Shown here one piece after another: positions 34,122 to 42,795 of a stretch of DNA of 64,000 bases. Origin of the DNA: Methylobacterium sp. CB376 (GTDB lineage Bacteria; Pseudomonadota; Alphaproteobacteria; Rhizobiales; Beijerinckiaceae); NCBI RefSeq assembly GCF_029714205.1, contig NZ_CP121648.1, positions 930,001-994,000 on the forward strand, in the 5' to 3' direction. The number at the start of each line of letters is the position of its first letter. The first letter of the stretch is position 1. The position numbers and the translations under genes were made by a program. Below the pieces are notes generated by a model that saw nothing but the letters and a program-made list of their open reading frames with translations, was not told where the DNA came from and searched no databases.

Positions 34122-34841
34122 TCACGCCCGCACCACGTCGGGCGTGAAGACGTAGCCGCCCGAGCGGATGGTCTTGATCATCTCCGGGTTGCGCGGGTCG
34201 CGCTCGATCTTCTGACGGATGCGGCTCACCAGCACGTCGATGCTGCGCTCGAAGGGGCCCGGCGCGCGGCCCTGGGTCAGGTCGAGGAGCTGGTCGCGGG
34301 AGAGCACCCGGCCCGGGCGCAGGCACATGGCGTGCAGGAGGTCGAACTCCGCCGCGGTGAGCGCCACCTGGGCGCCGTCCGGGTTGAGGAGTTGGCGCAG
34401 GCCGGCGTCGAGCACGAAGCCCGCGAAGGAGAGCCGGCGCACCTCCTCGTCCCGGACCGCGCCGCCGTTGGCGCCGCCCCGGCGCAGCACCGCCCGGATG
34501 CGGGCGAGGAGTTCGCGCGGGTTGAAGGGCTTAGCGAGGTAATCGTCCGCCCCGAGTTCGAGCCCGACGATGCGGTCGATCTCCTCGCTCTTGGCGGTGA
34601 GCATCAGGATCGGCACGGACGAGTGCGCCCGCAGGCGCCGGCAGACCGAGAGCCCGTCCTCCCCCGGCAGCATCAGGTCGAGGACGATGAGGTCGACCCG
34701 CGAATCGGCCAGCAGCCTGTCCATCTCGCGGGCGTCGCCCGCGAGGGAGACGCGCAGGTCGTTGCCGCGCAGGTAGCGGGCGACGAGCTGGCTGATCTCG
34801 CGGTCGTCCTCGACGAGGAGAATATGCGGCGTGCTGGTCAC
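34122..34841 (-). CDS. OmpR-family response regulator
   Basis: The partner of the kinase gene. The GTG at 34841 gives 239 residues beginning VTSTPHILLVEDD; a GTG two codons earlier is also possible. The receiver has VEDD, the phospho-Asp in LIVLDLMLPGEDGLSV, T in MLTAK and Lys in YLAKPFNPRELLARI. The C-terminal winged helix has LTAAEFDLLHAMCLRPGRVL, RSIDVLVSRIRQKIERD and the wing IRSGGYVF. Upstream lies a divergent region with 21-bp repeats shared with ubiK. Confidence 0.95.
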   Translation of the reverse strand: MTSTPHILLVEDDREISQLVARYLRGNDLRVSLAGDAREMDRLLADSRVDLIVLDLMLPGEDGLSVCRRLRAHSSVPILMLTAKSEEIDRIVGLELGADDYLAKPFNPRELLARIRAVLRRGGANGGAVRDEEVRRLSFAGFVLDAGLRQLLNPDGAQVALTAAEFDLLHAMCLRPGRVLSRDQLLDLTQGRAPGPFERSIDVLVSRIRQKIERDPRNPEMIKTIRSGGYVFTPDVVRA

Positions 34842-34935
34842 GCCCACCTTATGCCCGAGGCGGATCCCGGCTTGAAGCAGCGGAATTGCGTCGGAATGTT
34901 TCTGCGGCCGGCACCGGACACAGAGCGAAAGGATC

Positions 34936-34977
34936 GGCCCGCCGAGCGGGCGATTCGGCCCGCCAAGCGGGCGATTC
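34936..34977. repeat. Two 21-bp tandem repeats in a divergent promoter region
   Basis: Units at 34936-34956 and 34957-34977 are identical except for one base, and a third begins (GGCCCGGG). Each holds the inverted repeat CCCGCC/GGCGGG-like CCCGCCNAGCGGG. They lie between the response regulator gene and ubiK, so they could be binding sites for the regulator. Confidence 0.8.
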
Positions 34978-35050
34978 GGCCCGGGCGGATTGCGGGGCGG
35001 GCCGGTTTGTCCCATCTGCCGGGGACGGCCCGCGAGCCCAGGAGATCACC

Positions 35051-35374
35051 GTGCAGTCCCAGAACCGCTTGCTCGACGATTTCGCCCGCCTGATGACCGA
35101 CGCCGCCGGGGCGGCCCAGGGCGTCCGCCGCGAGGCCGAATCGGTGGTGCGCGCTCAAGTTGAGCGCTTCCTGCGCGACATGGACGTGGCCTCCCGCGAG
35201 GAGGTCGAGGTGCTGCGCGACCTCTTGACGGCCCTGCGCGGGCAGAACGACGCGCTCGCCGCCCGCGTGGCGGTGCTGGAGGCGAGGGCCGGGATCGGCG
35301 CCGCCGAGGCGCCCTCCGCCGGCTCCTCCGCCGATCCCTCCACCAAGCCCCCCGGCGCCGCGCCCACCGCGTGA
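35051..35374 (+). CDS. ubiK: Ubiquinone biosynthesis accessory factor, UbiK/BMFP family
   Basis: A GTG with AGGAG six bases upstream starts a 107-residue protein. RLLDDFARLMTDAAGAAQGV and SVVRAQVERFLRDMDVASRE then EEVEVLRDLLTALRGQNDAL match the membrane-associated BMFP domain: an amphipathic helix followed by a coiled coil that trimerises. In E. coli UbiK assists the Ubi complex, with UbiJ. The last 25 residues are low-complexity (Ala/Pro/Ser). The family is clear; the ubiquinone role is taken from the known members. Confidence 0.85.
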   Translation: MQSQNRLLDDFARLMTDAAGAAQGVRREAESVVRAQVERFLRDMDVASREEVEVLRDLLTALRGQNDALAARVAVLEARAGIGAAEAPSAGSSADPSTKPPGAAPTA

Positions 35375-35443
35375 GCCCGGCTTATTCACAGAAAGCTTCG
35401 GTGGATGGCGTCGTGACGCCCCGCCTCCCCCGGAGTTTTCGCT

Positions 35444-35473
35444 TTGAGTCTGCCGAGTCCGCCGGGCTATAGT
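35444..35473 (+). promoter_or_regulatory. Candidate housekeeping promoter for the YbjN-like gene
   Basis: TTGAGT (35444-35449) and TATAGT (35468-35473) are separated by 18 bp, in a 263-bp gap, about 165 bp before the start codon. Confidence 0.45.
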
Positions 35474-35637
35474 GGCCTCACGCCTGATTCGCCGTCGCCA
35501 AGGGGAGACAAGTCGGCCGTTAAGCTCATCGCCTGCGGGCCAATACGTGCCGGGGATGCGATCTGCTTTCACCTCGACGTCGCTGTCCGCGTCCCGTGAC
35601 GCCCCTCCCGCTCGGACGAGCCAAGAACCGGATCGCC

Positions 35638-36141
35638 ATGACCCAATTGCACATCGTCGACCTTGAGCGCGCCGAGCACCCGCTCGATGTCGTCGAACGC
35701 CTCGCCTCGCTGCGCGACTGGATCTTCGACCGGGCCGAGACCGACGAGATGTCGGTGGCGGTGGCGGGCAAGTGGGCGGAGTACCACGTGGCCTATACGT
35801 GGATCGAGGACGTGGAGGCGCTGCACGTCGCCTGCGCCTTCGACCTCAAGGTCCCGCCCCGGCGCCGGTCGGAGGTGCTGCAGCTGGTCTCGATGGTCAA
35901 CGAGCAGCTCTGGGTCGGGCATTTCGACCTCTGGAGCGGCGAGGACGTGGTGATGTACCGCCACGCCCTGCTCCTCACCGGCGGCGCCGAGCCGACGCAC
36001 CGCCAGTGCGAGATGATGCTCAAGACGGCCATCGACGCTTGCGAGCGCTACTTCCAGGCCTTCCAGTTCGTGGTCTGGGCCGGCAAGACCGGCCGCGAGG
36101 CCCTCGACGCCGTGCTGTTCGAGACCGAGGGCGAGGCCTGA
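35638..36141 (+). CDS. YbjN-domain protein
   Basis: A 167-residue protein from the ATG at 35638 (MTQLHIVDLERAEHPLDVVE), with a GTG at 35596 as the other option. The YbjN fold shows as SVAVAGKWAEYHVAYTWIED, then HVACAFDLKVPPRRRSEVLQ, NEQLWVGHFDLWSGEDVVMY, and a conserved end QAFQFVVWAGKTGREALDAV and LFETEGEA. This subtype is widely kept in alphaproteobacteria and has a bacterial T3S-chaperone-like fold, but its role is not known. It may act as a stabiliser of sensory or division proteins; that is inference only. Confidence 0.85.
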   Translation: MTQLHIVDLERAEHPLDVVERLASLRDWIFDRAETDEMSVAVAGKWAEYHVAYTWIEDVEALHVACAFDLKVPPRRRSEVLQLVSMVNEQLWVGHFDLWSGEDVVMYRHALLLTGGAEPTHRQCEMMLKTAIDACERYFQAFQFVVWAGKTGREALDAVLFETEGEA

Positions 36142-36207
36142 GGCGGGCCCGCCGCCCGGACCATCGATGCTTCGGTCGGACGCGCCGGAACCCGAAAGAT
36201 CCTCGCC

Positions 36208-37269
36208 CTACCGGAAGGCCAGCGGCACCGAGAAGCTCTGCTGGGCCACGCTCACGCCGGCCGGCGCGGCCGGGACCGCGCTGCCCGGGGCCGCCGCCGC
36301 CAGGGCGGCGGCGTCGAGGCTGCTGTTGCCGCTGCTGCTCATCAGCGACGCGCCGACGATCCGGCCCGCGCGCGAGACCGTGAAGCGGATCGTCACCGTG
36401 CCGGTGCCGGCCCCGGCCCGCGCCCGGGCCTGGATCGCCCCGCGGATCTGCGCCCCCCAGGCGCGGAGCGCGCCCGGATCCGAGGCCGCCGCGGCCGCCT
36501 GCCCGCCCATCGGCACCCGCGCGCTGGTCGCGGCCGCCCGCTGACGGCGCTCCGGCTCGGTGGCGCGCTCGGCGGCCCGGGGCCGGGGCGCCTCGCGGGT
36601 CACCTCCCGGATCGGCTTCGGCGGCGGCTTGCGCGCCTGCTCGACGGGCTTCGGCGTCTCCACCGGTCTGGCCACGGGTTTCGGGGGCACCGGCTTGGGC
36701 GGTACCGGCTTGGGCGGCACCGGCTTGGGCGGCATCGGCGGCTCGACCGGGCGCGCCACCACGGCGGGCGTGGCCGGGGCGAGCGGCGCCTGCTCGTTCG
36801 TCGAGGTGATGACCTGCTCCTCGGGCGGCTGCACCGCCTGGACCGCCTCCGGGGGCCGCGCCTCGGTCACCGCCTCGGGCGGCGGCGCCTCGGTCACGGC
36901 CTCGGCGGGCGCGGCCTCGGTCATCGGCTGGGGTGCCGCGAGCGCGGTCTCCGGCGGGGTCACCGCCTGGATCTCGGGCGGCGCCTCGGCCGTCGGGGGT
37001 TCGGCGGGCGGCTCGACGGGCTTCTGCTCCGCCGGCAGGTCGGCCGGGGGCGGCGTCGTCACGACGTCGTTGGCCTCGGTCGGCACCTCGACGGGCGCGG
37101 GACTCGGGGCGAGGTCGATGGTGATCTCGCTCTCGCCGGGCGGCGCCCCGCCGCGCCACGCCATCATCGCGCCGAGCGCCCCCGCGTGCAGGGCGAGCGC
37201 CACCAGGAAGGCGAGGGCGAGGCCGGGACCCGGCTCGTCGGGTCCCCGCGTGGTCGCGTGGCTGCTCAT
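36208..37269 (-). CDS. tonB: TonB energy-transducing protein
   Basis: TonB carries energy from ExbB/ExbD to outer-membrane receptors. The 353 residues show a cytoplasmic tail, one helix (ALAFLVALALHAGALGAMMA), a long Pro/Glu/Ala-rich region with four PPKPV repeats, and a C-terminal TonB domain (GAIQARARAGAGTGTVTIRF, VSRAGRIVGASLMSSSGN). It ends in VPLAFR. The gene is 4 bp after exbD. It is the likely motor for the B12-controlled receptor at 14281. Confidence 0.93.
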   Translation of the reverse strand: MSSHATTRGPDEPGPGLALAFLVALALHAGALGAMMAWRGGAPPGESEITIDLAPSPAPVEVPTEANDVVTTPPPADLPAEQKPVEPPAEPPTAEAPPEIQAVTPPETALAAPQPMTEAAPAEAVTEAPPPEAVTEARPPEAVQAVQPPEEQVITSTNEQAPLAPATPAVVARPVEPPMPPKPVPPKPVPPKPVPPKPVARPVETPKPVEQARKPPPKPIREVTREAPRPRAAERATEPERRQRAAATSARVPMGGQAAAAASDPGALRAWGAQIRGAIQARARAGAGTGTVTIRFTVSRAGRIVGASLMSSSGNSSLDAAALAAAAPGSAVPAAPAGVSVAQQSFSVPLAFR

Positions 37270-37273
37270 GCGG

Positions 37274-37747
37274 CTACCGGGCGGCGGGCGCCGGAGCGGC
37301 CGCCAGGGGAGCCCCGTTGGGGGCGTTGGCGATCAGCGAGACCTTGGCGAAGCCCGCCTGGCCGACGAGGCCCATCACCTCCATGACCTTGCCGTAGGGC
37401 ACGTCCTTGTCGCCGCGCACCAGCACGGTCTGGCCGGGATCCTCGGCGGCGGCGGCCCTCAGCCGGGCGAGCGCCCCCTCGGGCGGCAGCGGCTCCTTGG
37501 CCAGGAAGGCGTTGCCGTCCTTGTCGACCGAGACCACCACCGGCTTCTTGGGCTCGGAGGTCCTGGCGGCGGCGGTCTTGGGCAGCTGCACCGGCACGCC
37601 GACCGTCATCAGGGGGGCGGCCACCATGAAGATGATCAGCAGCACCAGCATCACGTCGACCATCGGCGTGACGTTGATCTCGGAGAGCGGGGCGGCCTCG
37701 AAGCCGTCCTCGTCGGCGGCGCCGGACTGGAGCGGGCCCATGCCCAT
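37274..37747 (-). CDS. exbD: Biopolymer transport protein ExbD
   Basis: A 157-residue inner-membrane protein. The single helix contains the essential Asp in INVTPMVDVMLVLLIIFM, followed by the VQLPKTAAA start of the periplasmic domain and DKDVPYGKVMEVMGLVGQAG. It sits between exbB (12 bp before) and tonB (4 bp after). A short Ala/Pro tail closes it. The alternative TolR is less likely because the third gene is TonB, not TolA. Confidence 0.94.
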   Translation of the reverse strand: MGMGPLQSGAADEDGFEAAPLSEINVTPMVDVMLVLLIIFMVAAPLMTVGVPVQLPKTAAARTSEPKKPVVVSVDKDGNAFLAKEPLPPEGALARLRAAAAEDPGQTVLVRGDKDVPYGKVMEVMGLVGQAGFAKVSLIANAPNGAPLAAAPAPAAR

Positions 37748-37759
37748 GGGGCGGCCTCC

Positions 37760-38446
37760 CTACTCTGCGGCGCTGCGGGCGGCGTGGGGGCCGCGGTCGC
37801 GGGCGAGCCGGTTGCCCAGGGTGCCGATCGCCGCCGCGAAGGTGGATTGCAGCTTGGCGAGGTCGCCCGAGAGCTTGTTGTAGGCGACGACGGCGGGGAT
37901 CGCGACCACGAGGCCGATCGCGGTGGCGAAGAGCGCCTCCGCGATGCCCGGCGCCACCACGGCGAGGCTGGTGTCCTGGCTCTTCGCGATCGACGCGAAG
38001 GAATTCATGATGCCCCAGACGGTGCCGAACAGCCCGACGAAGGGCGCGGCCGAGCCGGAGGTGGCGAGGAGCGGCAGGCCGACCTGCAGGCGCTTGAGGT
38101 CGAGGGCCAGCGCCGCCCGCATGGCGCGCTCGATGCGCTCGCGCCGCTCGGCCCGCGTCTCGGAGGGATCCTGGTCGCGCCACGCCTCCTGGGCCGCCGC
38201 GACGACCCGGGCGGCGATGCCGCGGCCCGCCTCGAGCGGCCCGCCGGTCGCCACCATGCGGGCGAAGGCCCGCGCCTGGCGGCGCGCCGCGGCCAGTCGG
38301 ATCGCCTTCTCGACGATCACCGTCCAGCACGCCACCGAGGCCAGCACGAGGAGGATCATCACCCCCTTCACGATCGGGTCGGCCTGCAGGAACAGGCCGA
38401 GGAAGCTGAAATCGTGGGCGGCCGGTGCGGCGGCGGTCGGATCCAT
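37760..38446 (-). CDS. exbB: Biopolymer transport protein ExbB (MotA/TolQ/ExbB family)
   Basis: A 228-residue pump subunit with three helices: VKGVMILLVLASVACWTVIV (about 25-45), then LLATSGSAAPFVGLFGTVWG and PGIAEALFATAIGLVVAIPA. The motif GLFGTVWGIMNSF is typical of the family. The cytoplasmic loop is rich in Arg. With ExbD it uses proton flow to drive TonB. The start at 38446 gives MDPTAAAPAAHDFSFLGLFL. The gene is 38 bp after a small conserved gene on the same strand. Confidence 0.94.
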   Translation of the reverse strand: MDPTAAAPAAHDFSFLGLFLQADPIVKGVMILLVLASVACWTVIVEKAIRLAAARRQARAFARMVATGGPLEAGRGIAARVVAAAQEAWRDQDPSETRAERRERIERAMRAALALDLKRLQVGLPLLATSGSAAPFVGLFGTVWGIMNSFASIAKSQDTSLAVVAPGIAEALFATAIGLVVAIPAVVAYNKLSGDLAKLQSTFAAAIGTLGNRLARDRGPHAARSAAE

Positions 38447-38484
38447 CGCGGATCTCCCTGGTGTGCGGGGCGGGCGGGGCGGGC

Positions 38485-38955
38485 TCAGCGCAGGAAGGGG
38501 GCGGCCCCCTTGGCGGAGGCGGGCTCGATGCGCTCCAGGCAGGTCTCGCGGGTCAGGTCGCCGCCCTCGCAGGCCACCACGTCGTTGAGCAGTAGGCGCC
38601 CGACCTGGGCGCAGGGCGCGGCGGCGATGTCGAACTGGCGCAGCACGGTCTTGCGGGCGGCGACCGGCCCGAGCTCCACCAGCACCCGCTTCTGCGCCAC
38701 GCCGTCCGTGTCGAAGGCGTAGAGGTCGAGCTTGAGCGACCTGATCGGCGCGCCCTTGCCGTTGTCGACGAGGAGCGTCGCCCGGCAGGCCTCCCCGACC
38801 GTGTCGAGCTTGTTGAGCTCGATCCGCATCGGCGTCTCGGGCGCCTGCGCCAGGGCGGAGGCGAGCATCACCCCCGACAGGACGAGGCAGAACAGCAGAT
38901 CGAGCGCGAGATGCCCGAGGCGGGCGCGGAACCACGGCAGACCCTGCGTCAACAC
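38485..38955 (-). CDS. Exported protein preceding exbB, unknown function
   Basis: A GTG at 38955 with GGGGAG six bases upstream gives 156 residues. A long N-terminal region ends in a signal-type helix LALDLLFCLVLSGVMLASAL cut near LAQ/APE. The mature part, RIELNKLDTVGEACRATLLV to LRQFDIAAAPCAQVGRLLLN, has two Cys pairs and an immunoglobulin-like strand pattern. A gene of this type often precedes exbB in alphaproteobacteria, which suggests a part in TonB systems, but no function is known. Confidence 0.75.
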   Translation of the reverse strand: MLTQGLPWFRARLGHLALDLLFCLVLSGVMLASALAQAPETPMRIELNKLDTVGEACRATLLVDNGKGAPIRSLKLDLYAFDTDGVAQKRVLVELGPVAARKTVLRQFDIAAAPCAQVGRLLLNDVVACEGGDLTRETCLERIEPASAKGAAPFLR

Positions 38956-39202
38956 GACAAACTCCCCCTGCGGCACGGTTGGCGGAGGCGCGATCGGACG
39001 CGCCCCGCGTCGCGCCCCGGAGGGCCGCAGGTCCGCCCGCCGGTCGCCCGCCGGCCGATGTGATGGTCCGCTCCCGTTCCGGTCAGCCGCCTCGTGCCGC
39101 GGCGGGCCGGCCGGGATGCACTATCCCGGATGACGCCGCGGGATCAAGCCTTGCCGGGAAACTCAGAGGAATTCCAGACTGTTATTCGGACCAAAGGCCG
39201 AC

Positions 39203-40288
39203 TCAGCCGCGCGCCGCCGGGCCCTCCCGGTTGCTGAAGCGGGCATTGCCGAGGCCGGTCCCGATGGTGAGCACGCCCCAGCGGGCGAGGTCGCGCTGGA
39301 AGGGCACCTCGCTCAGGCCCTGCACGACGGCGTCGTTGTGCACGACCACCATGGTCGGATGGCCACCGACCGAGGGCAAGGCATCGCGCAGGGCGCGCGG
39401 CAGATTGAAGCGGCTGCTCTCCCAATTGCCGGGGAGGTTCTGGCCGCCGCGGCTGATGCGGCCGTCCGGCTCGATCACGCCCGGGCAGCCGACCCCGACG
39501 AAGGGCGCGAGCCTGAGGTCGGCCCGCGCGGCCCGGGCCACGAGGTCCTCCAGCATGGCGGCGATGCGGGCCACGGCGGCGTCGCGGGTGGGGGGTGGGT
39601 CCTCGTCGCGGTGGCGCCACAGCTCGGCCCGCCAGATCGCCGCGCGGGAGAGGTCGGGCGCCTTGCGCAGGTTCGTCGCCACGATGCCGGCCCGGATGTT
39701 GGTGCCGCCGATGTCGATGGCGAGCAGGCTGTCGTGGCCGGAGAAGATCCAGGCGGGGGCGAGGTGGGCGGCACCGATCAGTCCGCCCTCGTCGTGATGG
39801 TGGCGGATCGGCACCAGCGAGAGGTCGAGCCCGGCGGCGCGCAGGAGCACGCCCGCCCGCCCGATCACGAGGCGCCCGACGTAGGAATCGCTCAGGCCCC
39901 CGCCGACCACGATCCGCTCGGTGTCGCGCCAGCCTTTCTGGCGCAGGAAGCGGCGCACCACGGTGGCGAGCTCCTGGGAGAAATCCTCGACGGCGCCCTG
40001 GATCACCCCGGCGGCCTCGGGCGGGCCCTCGCGCAGGAGGCGGTCGAGCCGCTTCTTCGGCAGGTCCCGGCTCGGCGTGTCGCCGAGGGGATCCTCCCCG
40101 AGCTTGCGCAGGCGCTCGCGCCAATCCTCGATCAGGTCCCGGAAGGCCCCCTTGGTGACCCGGTCGCCGAGGAAGCCCTCCTCGTCCGGCTGGCGCAGTT
40201 CGATGTTGTAGCTGTCGACCGTCACCGCCGGGAGCGTGACGGCGGCGTGCGGGATGTCGGAGACGCTCGGGGCGGGGCTCGTCGCCAT
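39203..40288 (-). CDS. ROK-family sugar kinase or related ASKHA protein
   Basis: A 361-residue protein, longer than usual because of an N-terminal region of about 190 residues (GFLGDRVTKGAFRDLIEDWR, then GGGLSDSYVGRLVIGRAGVL) with no known motif. The ROK core begins at LLAIDIGGTNIRAGIV. FVGVGCPGVIEPDGRI, then GNWESSRFNLPRAL, VVVHNDAVVQG and LTIGTGLGNARFSNR follow. The HxCxxCx zinc site of ROK repressors is absent, so it is probably a kinase rather than a regulator. A role linked to sugars is expected; the substrate is unknown. Confidence 0.75.
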   Translation of the reverse strand: MATSPAPSVSDIPHAAVTLPAVTVDSYNIELRQPDEEGFLGDRVTKGAFRDLIEDWRERLRKLGEDPLGDTPSRDLPKKRLDRLLREGPPEAAGVIQGAVEDFSQELATVVRRFLRQKGWRDTERIVVGGGLSDSYVGRLVIGRAGVLLRAAGLDLSLVPIRHHHDEGGLIGAAHLAPAWIFSGHDSLLAIDIGGTNIRAGIVATNLRKAPDLSRAAIWRAELWRHRDEDPPPTRDAAVARIAAMLEDLVARAARADLRLAPFVGVGCPGVIEPDGRISRGGQNLPGNWESSRFNLPRALRDALPSVGGHPTMVVVHNDAVVQGLSEVPFQRDLARWGVLTIGTGLGNARFSNREGPAARG

Positions 40289-40498
40289 GCGGGGAGACCT
40301 TCGGGGTGCGGAGGCGCGGATCCCGAGACAACGGCGAGGAGGGGGTTACGGTTCAGCTTCGACCGGCGGTCGATGCGGGGCGCCGTTCGGGGCGGGGCGG
40401 GCCCGGCTCCGGATGCCAAGCGCCGCCGCGGCCGTCCCCGCACGGCCCGGGCAGGACGGCGTGCCGCCGCCGAACCGGTGCCCCCCGGCGCACGACGC

Positions 40499-40855
40499 TC
40501 AGCGCCGCGCCCCCTTCGGCGTGCGCGCCTCCTCGACCGCCTCGGCCTTCTCCTCGTCGGTGTCGCCGCCCCGGCCGATCGTCCTGCGCGGATCGGCCAG
40601 CAATTCCCCCAGGATCGCGCTCAGCCGCGCGCAATCGGGCCCGTACCCGTAGGCGTCGAGGACGATCGCGGCGTCGCGCAGGGTGCGCAGGTCCCGCACG
40701 GTCTGCAGGTTGGCGGCCTCGCGCAGGGCCGGGGTCTTGGCGATCTCCTCCTCCAGCCGCAGCGTCAGGGCCGGGCAGCCGGCCGGCGCCTCGGCCGCCC
40801 GGGACGGGCCGGCCGCGAGGAGGGCGACGGACAGGAGGATCGCGCGCATCATCAT
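40499..40855 (-). CDS. Small exported protein, unknown (118 aa)
   Basis: Three ATGs in a row (40855, 40852, 40849) start the protein; GGAG lies ahead. MRAILLSVALLAAGPSRAAE is a signal peptide. The mature part has two Cys (AGCPALTL and PDCARLSA) and a helical repeat-like middle (TVRDLRTLRDAAIVLDAYGY). The end is acidic and low in complexity. It follows a single-domain receiver gene by 22 bp and may belong to the same transcript. Confidence 0.6.
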   Translation of the reverse strand: MMMRAILLSVALLAAGPSRAAEAPAGCPALTLRLEEEIAKTPALREAANLQTVRDLRTLRDAAIVLDAYGYGPDCARLSAILGELLADPRRTIGRGGDTDEEKAEAVEEARTPKGARR

Positions 40856-40877
40856 GTGGGGGGCTCCGAACGCCGCG

Positions 40878-41285
40878 TCAGGAATGCCCGAGGATCCGGT
40901 TGGCCAGCGCCACCACGTCGCTCGGGTAGTAGGGCTTGGGGACGAAGACCGAATCGGCGACGGCCTCGCCCTCGGCCAGGCGATGCCGCCCTCCCGACGT
41001 GTAGACAACCGGGAGATCCGGGCAGCGATGCCGCGCCGCGCGGGCGAGCGTCACCCCGTCGGTGTTGCGCGCGAGGTCGATGTCCGTGAACAGCATGTCC
41101 ACGTGCTCGCGCTGCAGGATGCGGCCGGCCTCCTCGGCGTCGGCCGCGGTGAGCACGCGGTATCCCTCGTCCGCGAAGGCGGCCGCGGTCATCTCGCAGA
41201 TCAGCGCCTCGTCCTCCACCACCAGGACCGTGTCCGGCAGCAGCAGGCCCGAGGGCGGGAGGGCGGCGAAGGCAGGCTGGATCAT
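40878..41285 (-). CDS. Single-domain response regulator
   Basis: A 135-residue receiver without output domain. VLVVEDEALICEMTAAAFAD starts it, the phospho-Asp is in LFTDIDLARNTDG, T in VVYTSGG, and Lys in VFVPKPYYPSDVV. Stand-alone receivers of this kind (near the FixJ/CpdR branch) pass phosphate in relays or act on HWE-type kinases. The HWE kinase at 10060 has no receiver next to it, but any link is speculative. Confidence 0.9.
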   Translation of the reverse strand: MIQPAFAALPPSGLLLPDTVLVVEDEALICEMTAAAFADEGYRVLTAADAEEAGRILQREHVDMLFTDIDLARNTDGVTLARAARHRCPDLPVVYTSGGRHRLAEGEAVADSVFVPKPYYPSDVVALANRILGHS

Positions 41286-41516
41286 GACGCAACTCCGAAC
41301 CCAGGCGGCGACGAACGCCTCGACCGTCGCCTTATCGAGAACGGCCGCGCTCGGCGGTCGTTCGGGGCCGATCCGGCGAATTGCGCGGGTTTGGTGAGCG
41401 AAGCATTAACCCTGCCAGCCCGGCGGTGAATCGCCGGGTCCCGCCCTCGCCCTTGCCAGCGGCGGACCCATGTGAGACGCGGTCTCCTCCTCCGCCTCCC
41501 GCAGGGTGTCATCCGC

Positions 41517-42530
41517 ATGAGCGCCACCGCCGCCCCGTCCCTGACCCAGGCCGTCACCGGGATCGCGGCGGGCGCGCACGTGACCGCCGTGCACTGGCTC
41601 GGCCCCCGGGCCGCCTTCGCGCTCGGGGACGGGACCGTGATGCTCGCCGCCCCGGACGGGGACGCGGCCCGGGTCGCGGCCCATCCGGAGGCCGGCATCC
41701 TGGTGGCGGCGGGCGACGGGCGGCGCCTCGTCACCGGCGGCGACGACGGGCGCGTCGCCGCGACCGGGCCGGACGGGACCACCGAGACCCTCGCCAGCGC
41801 GAGGAACGGCGCCTGGATCGACGCGCTCGCCCTGCACCCGGACGGGGCCCTGGCCTTCGCGGCGGGCAGGCGGGTCGTCGCCCGCGACGCCAAGGGCCGC
41901 GAGCGGACGACCGAGGGACCCACGACCGTGCGCGGCCTCGCCTTCGCGCCGAAGGGCTACCGGCTCGCCCTCGCGCATTACAACGGCGCCACGCTCTGGT
42001 ACCCGAACCTCGACGCCGCGCCGGAGGTGCTGGCCTGGAAGGGCTCGCATCTCGACGTGACGTGGTCGCCCGACGGCCGCTTCCTGGTGACGAGCATGCA
42101 GGAGAACGCCCTGCACGGCTGGCGCCTCCAGCCCGACCGCGGGCACATGCGCATGAGCGGCTACCCGGCCAAGGTGCGCTCGGTCTCCTGGTCGGCGGAC
42201 GGGCACTGGCTGGCGACGAGCGGCGCCGAGGCCGCCATCGTGTGGCCCTTCGACAGCAAGGAGGGGCCGACCGGCAAGCAGCCGCGCGAGTGCGGGGTGC
42301 GCCCCGCCCGGGTCTCGCAGGTGGCCTTCCACCCGAAGGCGCCGGTGCTCGCCTGCGCGTACGAGGACGGCTGCCTGCTCCTGGTGCGCTTCACGGACGG
42401 GTCGGAGCTGCTGGTGCGCCCGGCCGTGAAGGGCAGCGCCGTGACGGCGCTCGCCTGGGACCGGACGGGCGAGCACCTCGCCTTCGGGGCCGCGGACGGG
42501 GCGGCCGGGATCCTCTCCCTGCCGCGCTGA
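41517..42530 (+). CDS. WD40-repeat beta-propeller protein
   Basis: The ATG at 41517 gives 337 residues. About seven WD-like blades are visible: HVTAVHWLGPRAAFALGDG, DALALHPDGALAFAAG, GLAFAPKGYRLALAHYNG, DVTWSPDGRFLVTSMQENAL, SVSWSADGHWLATSGAEAAI, QVAFHPKAPVLACAYEDGC, and ALAWDRTGEHLAFGAADG. It is a cytoplasmic propeller without signal peptide, of the kind found beside CobW-type metallochaperones in alphaproteobacteria, but no CobW gene is next to it here. A small cysteine-containing gene follows by 4 bp. Confidence 0.88.
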   Translation: MSATAAPSLTQAVTGIAAGAHVTAVHWLGPRAAFALGDGTVMLAAPDGDAARVAAHPEAGILVAAGDGRRLVTGGDDGRVAATGPDGTTETLASARNGAWIDALALHPDGALAFAAGRRVVARDAKGRERTTEGPTTVRGLAFAPKGYRLALAHYNGATLWYPNLDAAPEVLAWKGSHLDVTWSPDGRFLVTSMQENALHGWRLQPDRGHMRMSGYPAKVRSVSWSADGHWLATSGAEAAIVWPFDSKEGPTGKQPRECGVRPARVSQVAFHPKAPVLACAYEDGCLLLVRFTDGSELLVRPAVKGSAVTALAWDRTGEHLAFGAADGAAGILSLPR

Positions 42531-42534
42531 AGCG

Positions 42535-42795
42535 ATGGGCCTCCTCTCCGCCTTCCGCCGCCCGCGGCCGGATGCCGGCCGGCGCGAGCAGGTCGCCGCC
42601 TGGGCGCGCCGGCTCGGCGGCTTCGGGCCCGAGGTCGCGCTCACGGTGAGCGAGATCGTCTGCCCGGACCCCGCCTGCCCGGGAACCGAGACGGTGATCC
42701 TGATCATGGCGCCGGGCGCCCGGGCGCGGGCCGTGACATGCGCCAAGCCCGTCGAGGCCGTGACCGAGGCGGACGTGGCGGCGGCCCTGGGCTGA
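42535..42795 (+). CDS. Small conserved protein with CPDPACPGTE motif
   Basis: An 86-residue protein coupled to the WD40 gene (4 bp). GPEVALTVSEIVCPDPACPG then TETVILIMAPGARARAVTCA holds three Cys, two in a CxxxxC arrangement suited to metal binding. Similar small proteins stand beside metal-chaperone genes in related bacteria, so it may help metal handling with the propeller; not proven. Repeat copy C starts at its stop codon. Confidence 0.7.
   Translation: MGLLSAFRRPRPDAGRREQVAAWARRLGGFGPEVALTVSEIVCPDPACPGTETVILIMAPGARARAVTCAKPVEAVTEADVAAALG

Noticed and set aside
36660..36740. Apparent 15-bp tandem DNA repeat
   Set aside because: It is the PPKPV repeat of TonB's periplasmic spacer, normal for the family.
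37274..38446. TolQ/TolR instead of ExbB/ExbD
   Set aside because: The third gene is a TonB-type protein with a TonB C-terminal domain and no tolA, tolB or pal follows.
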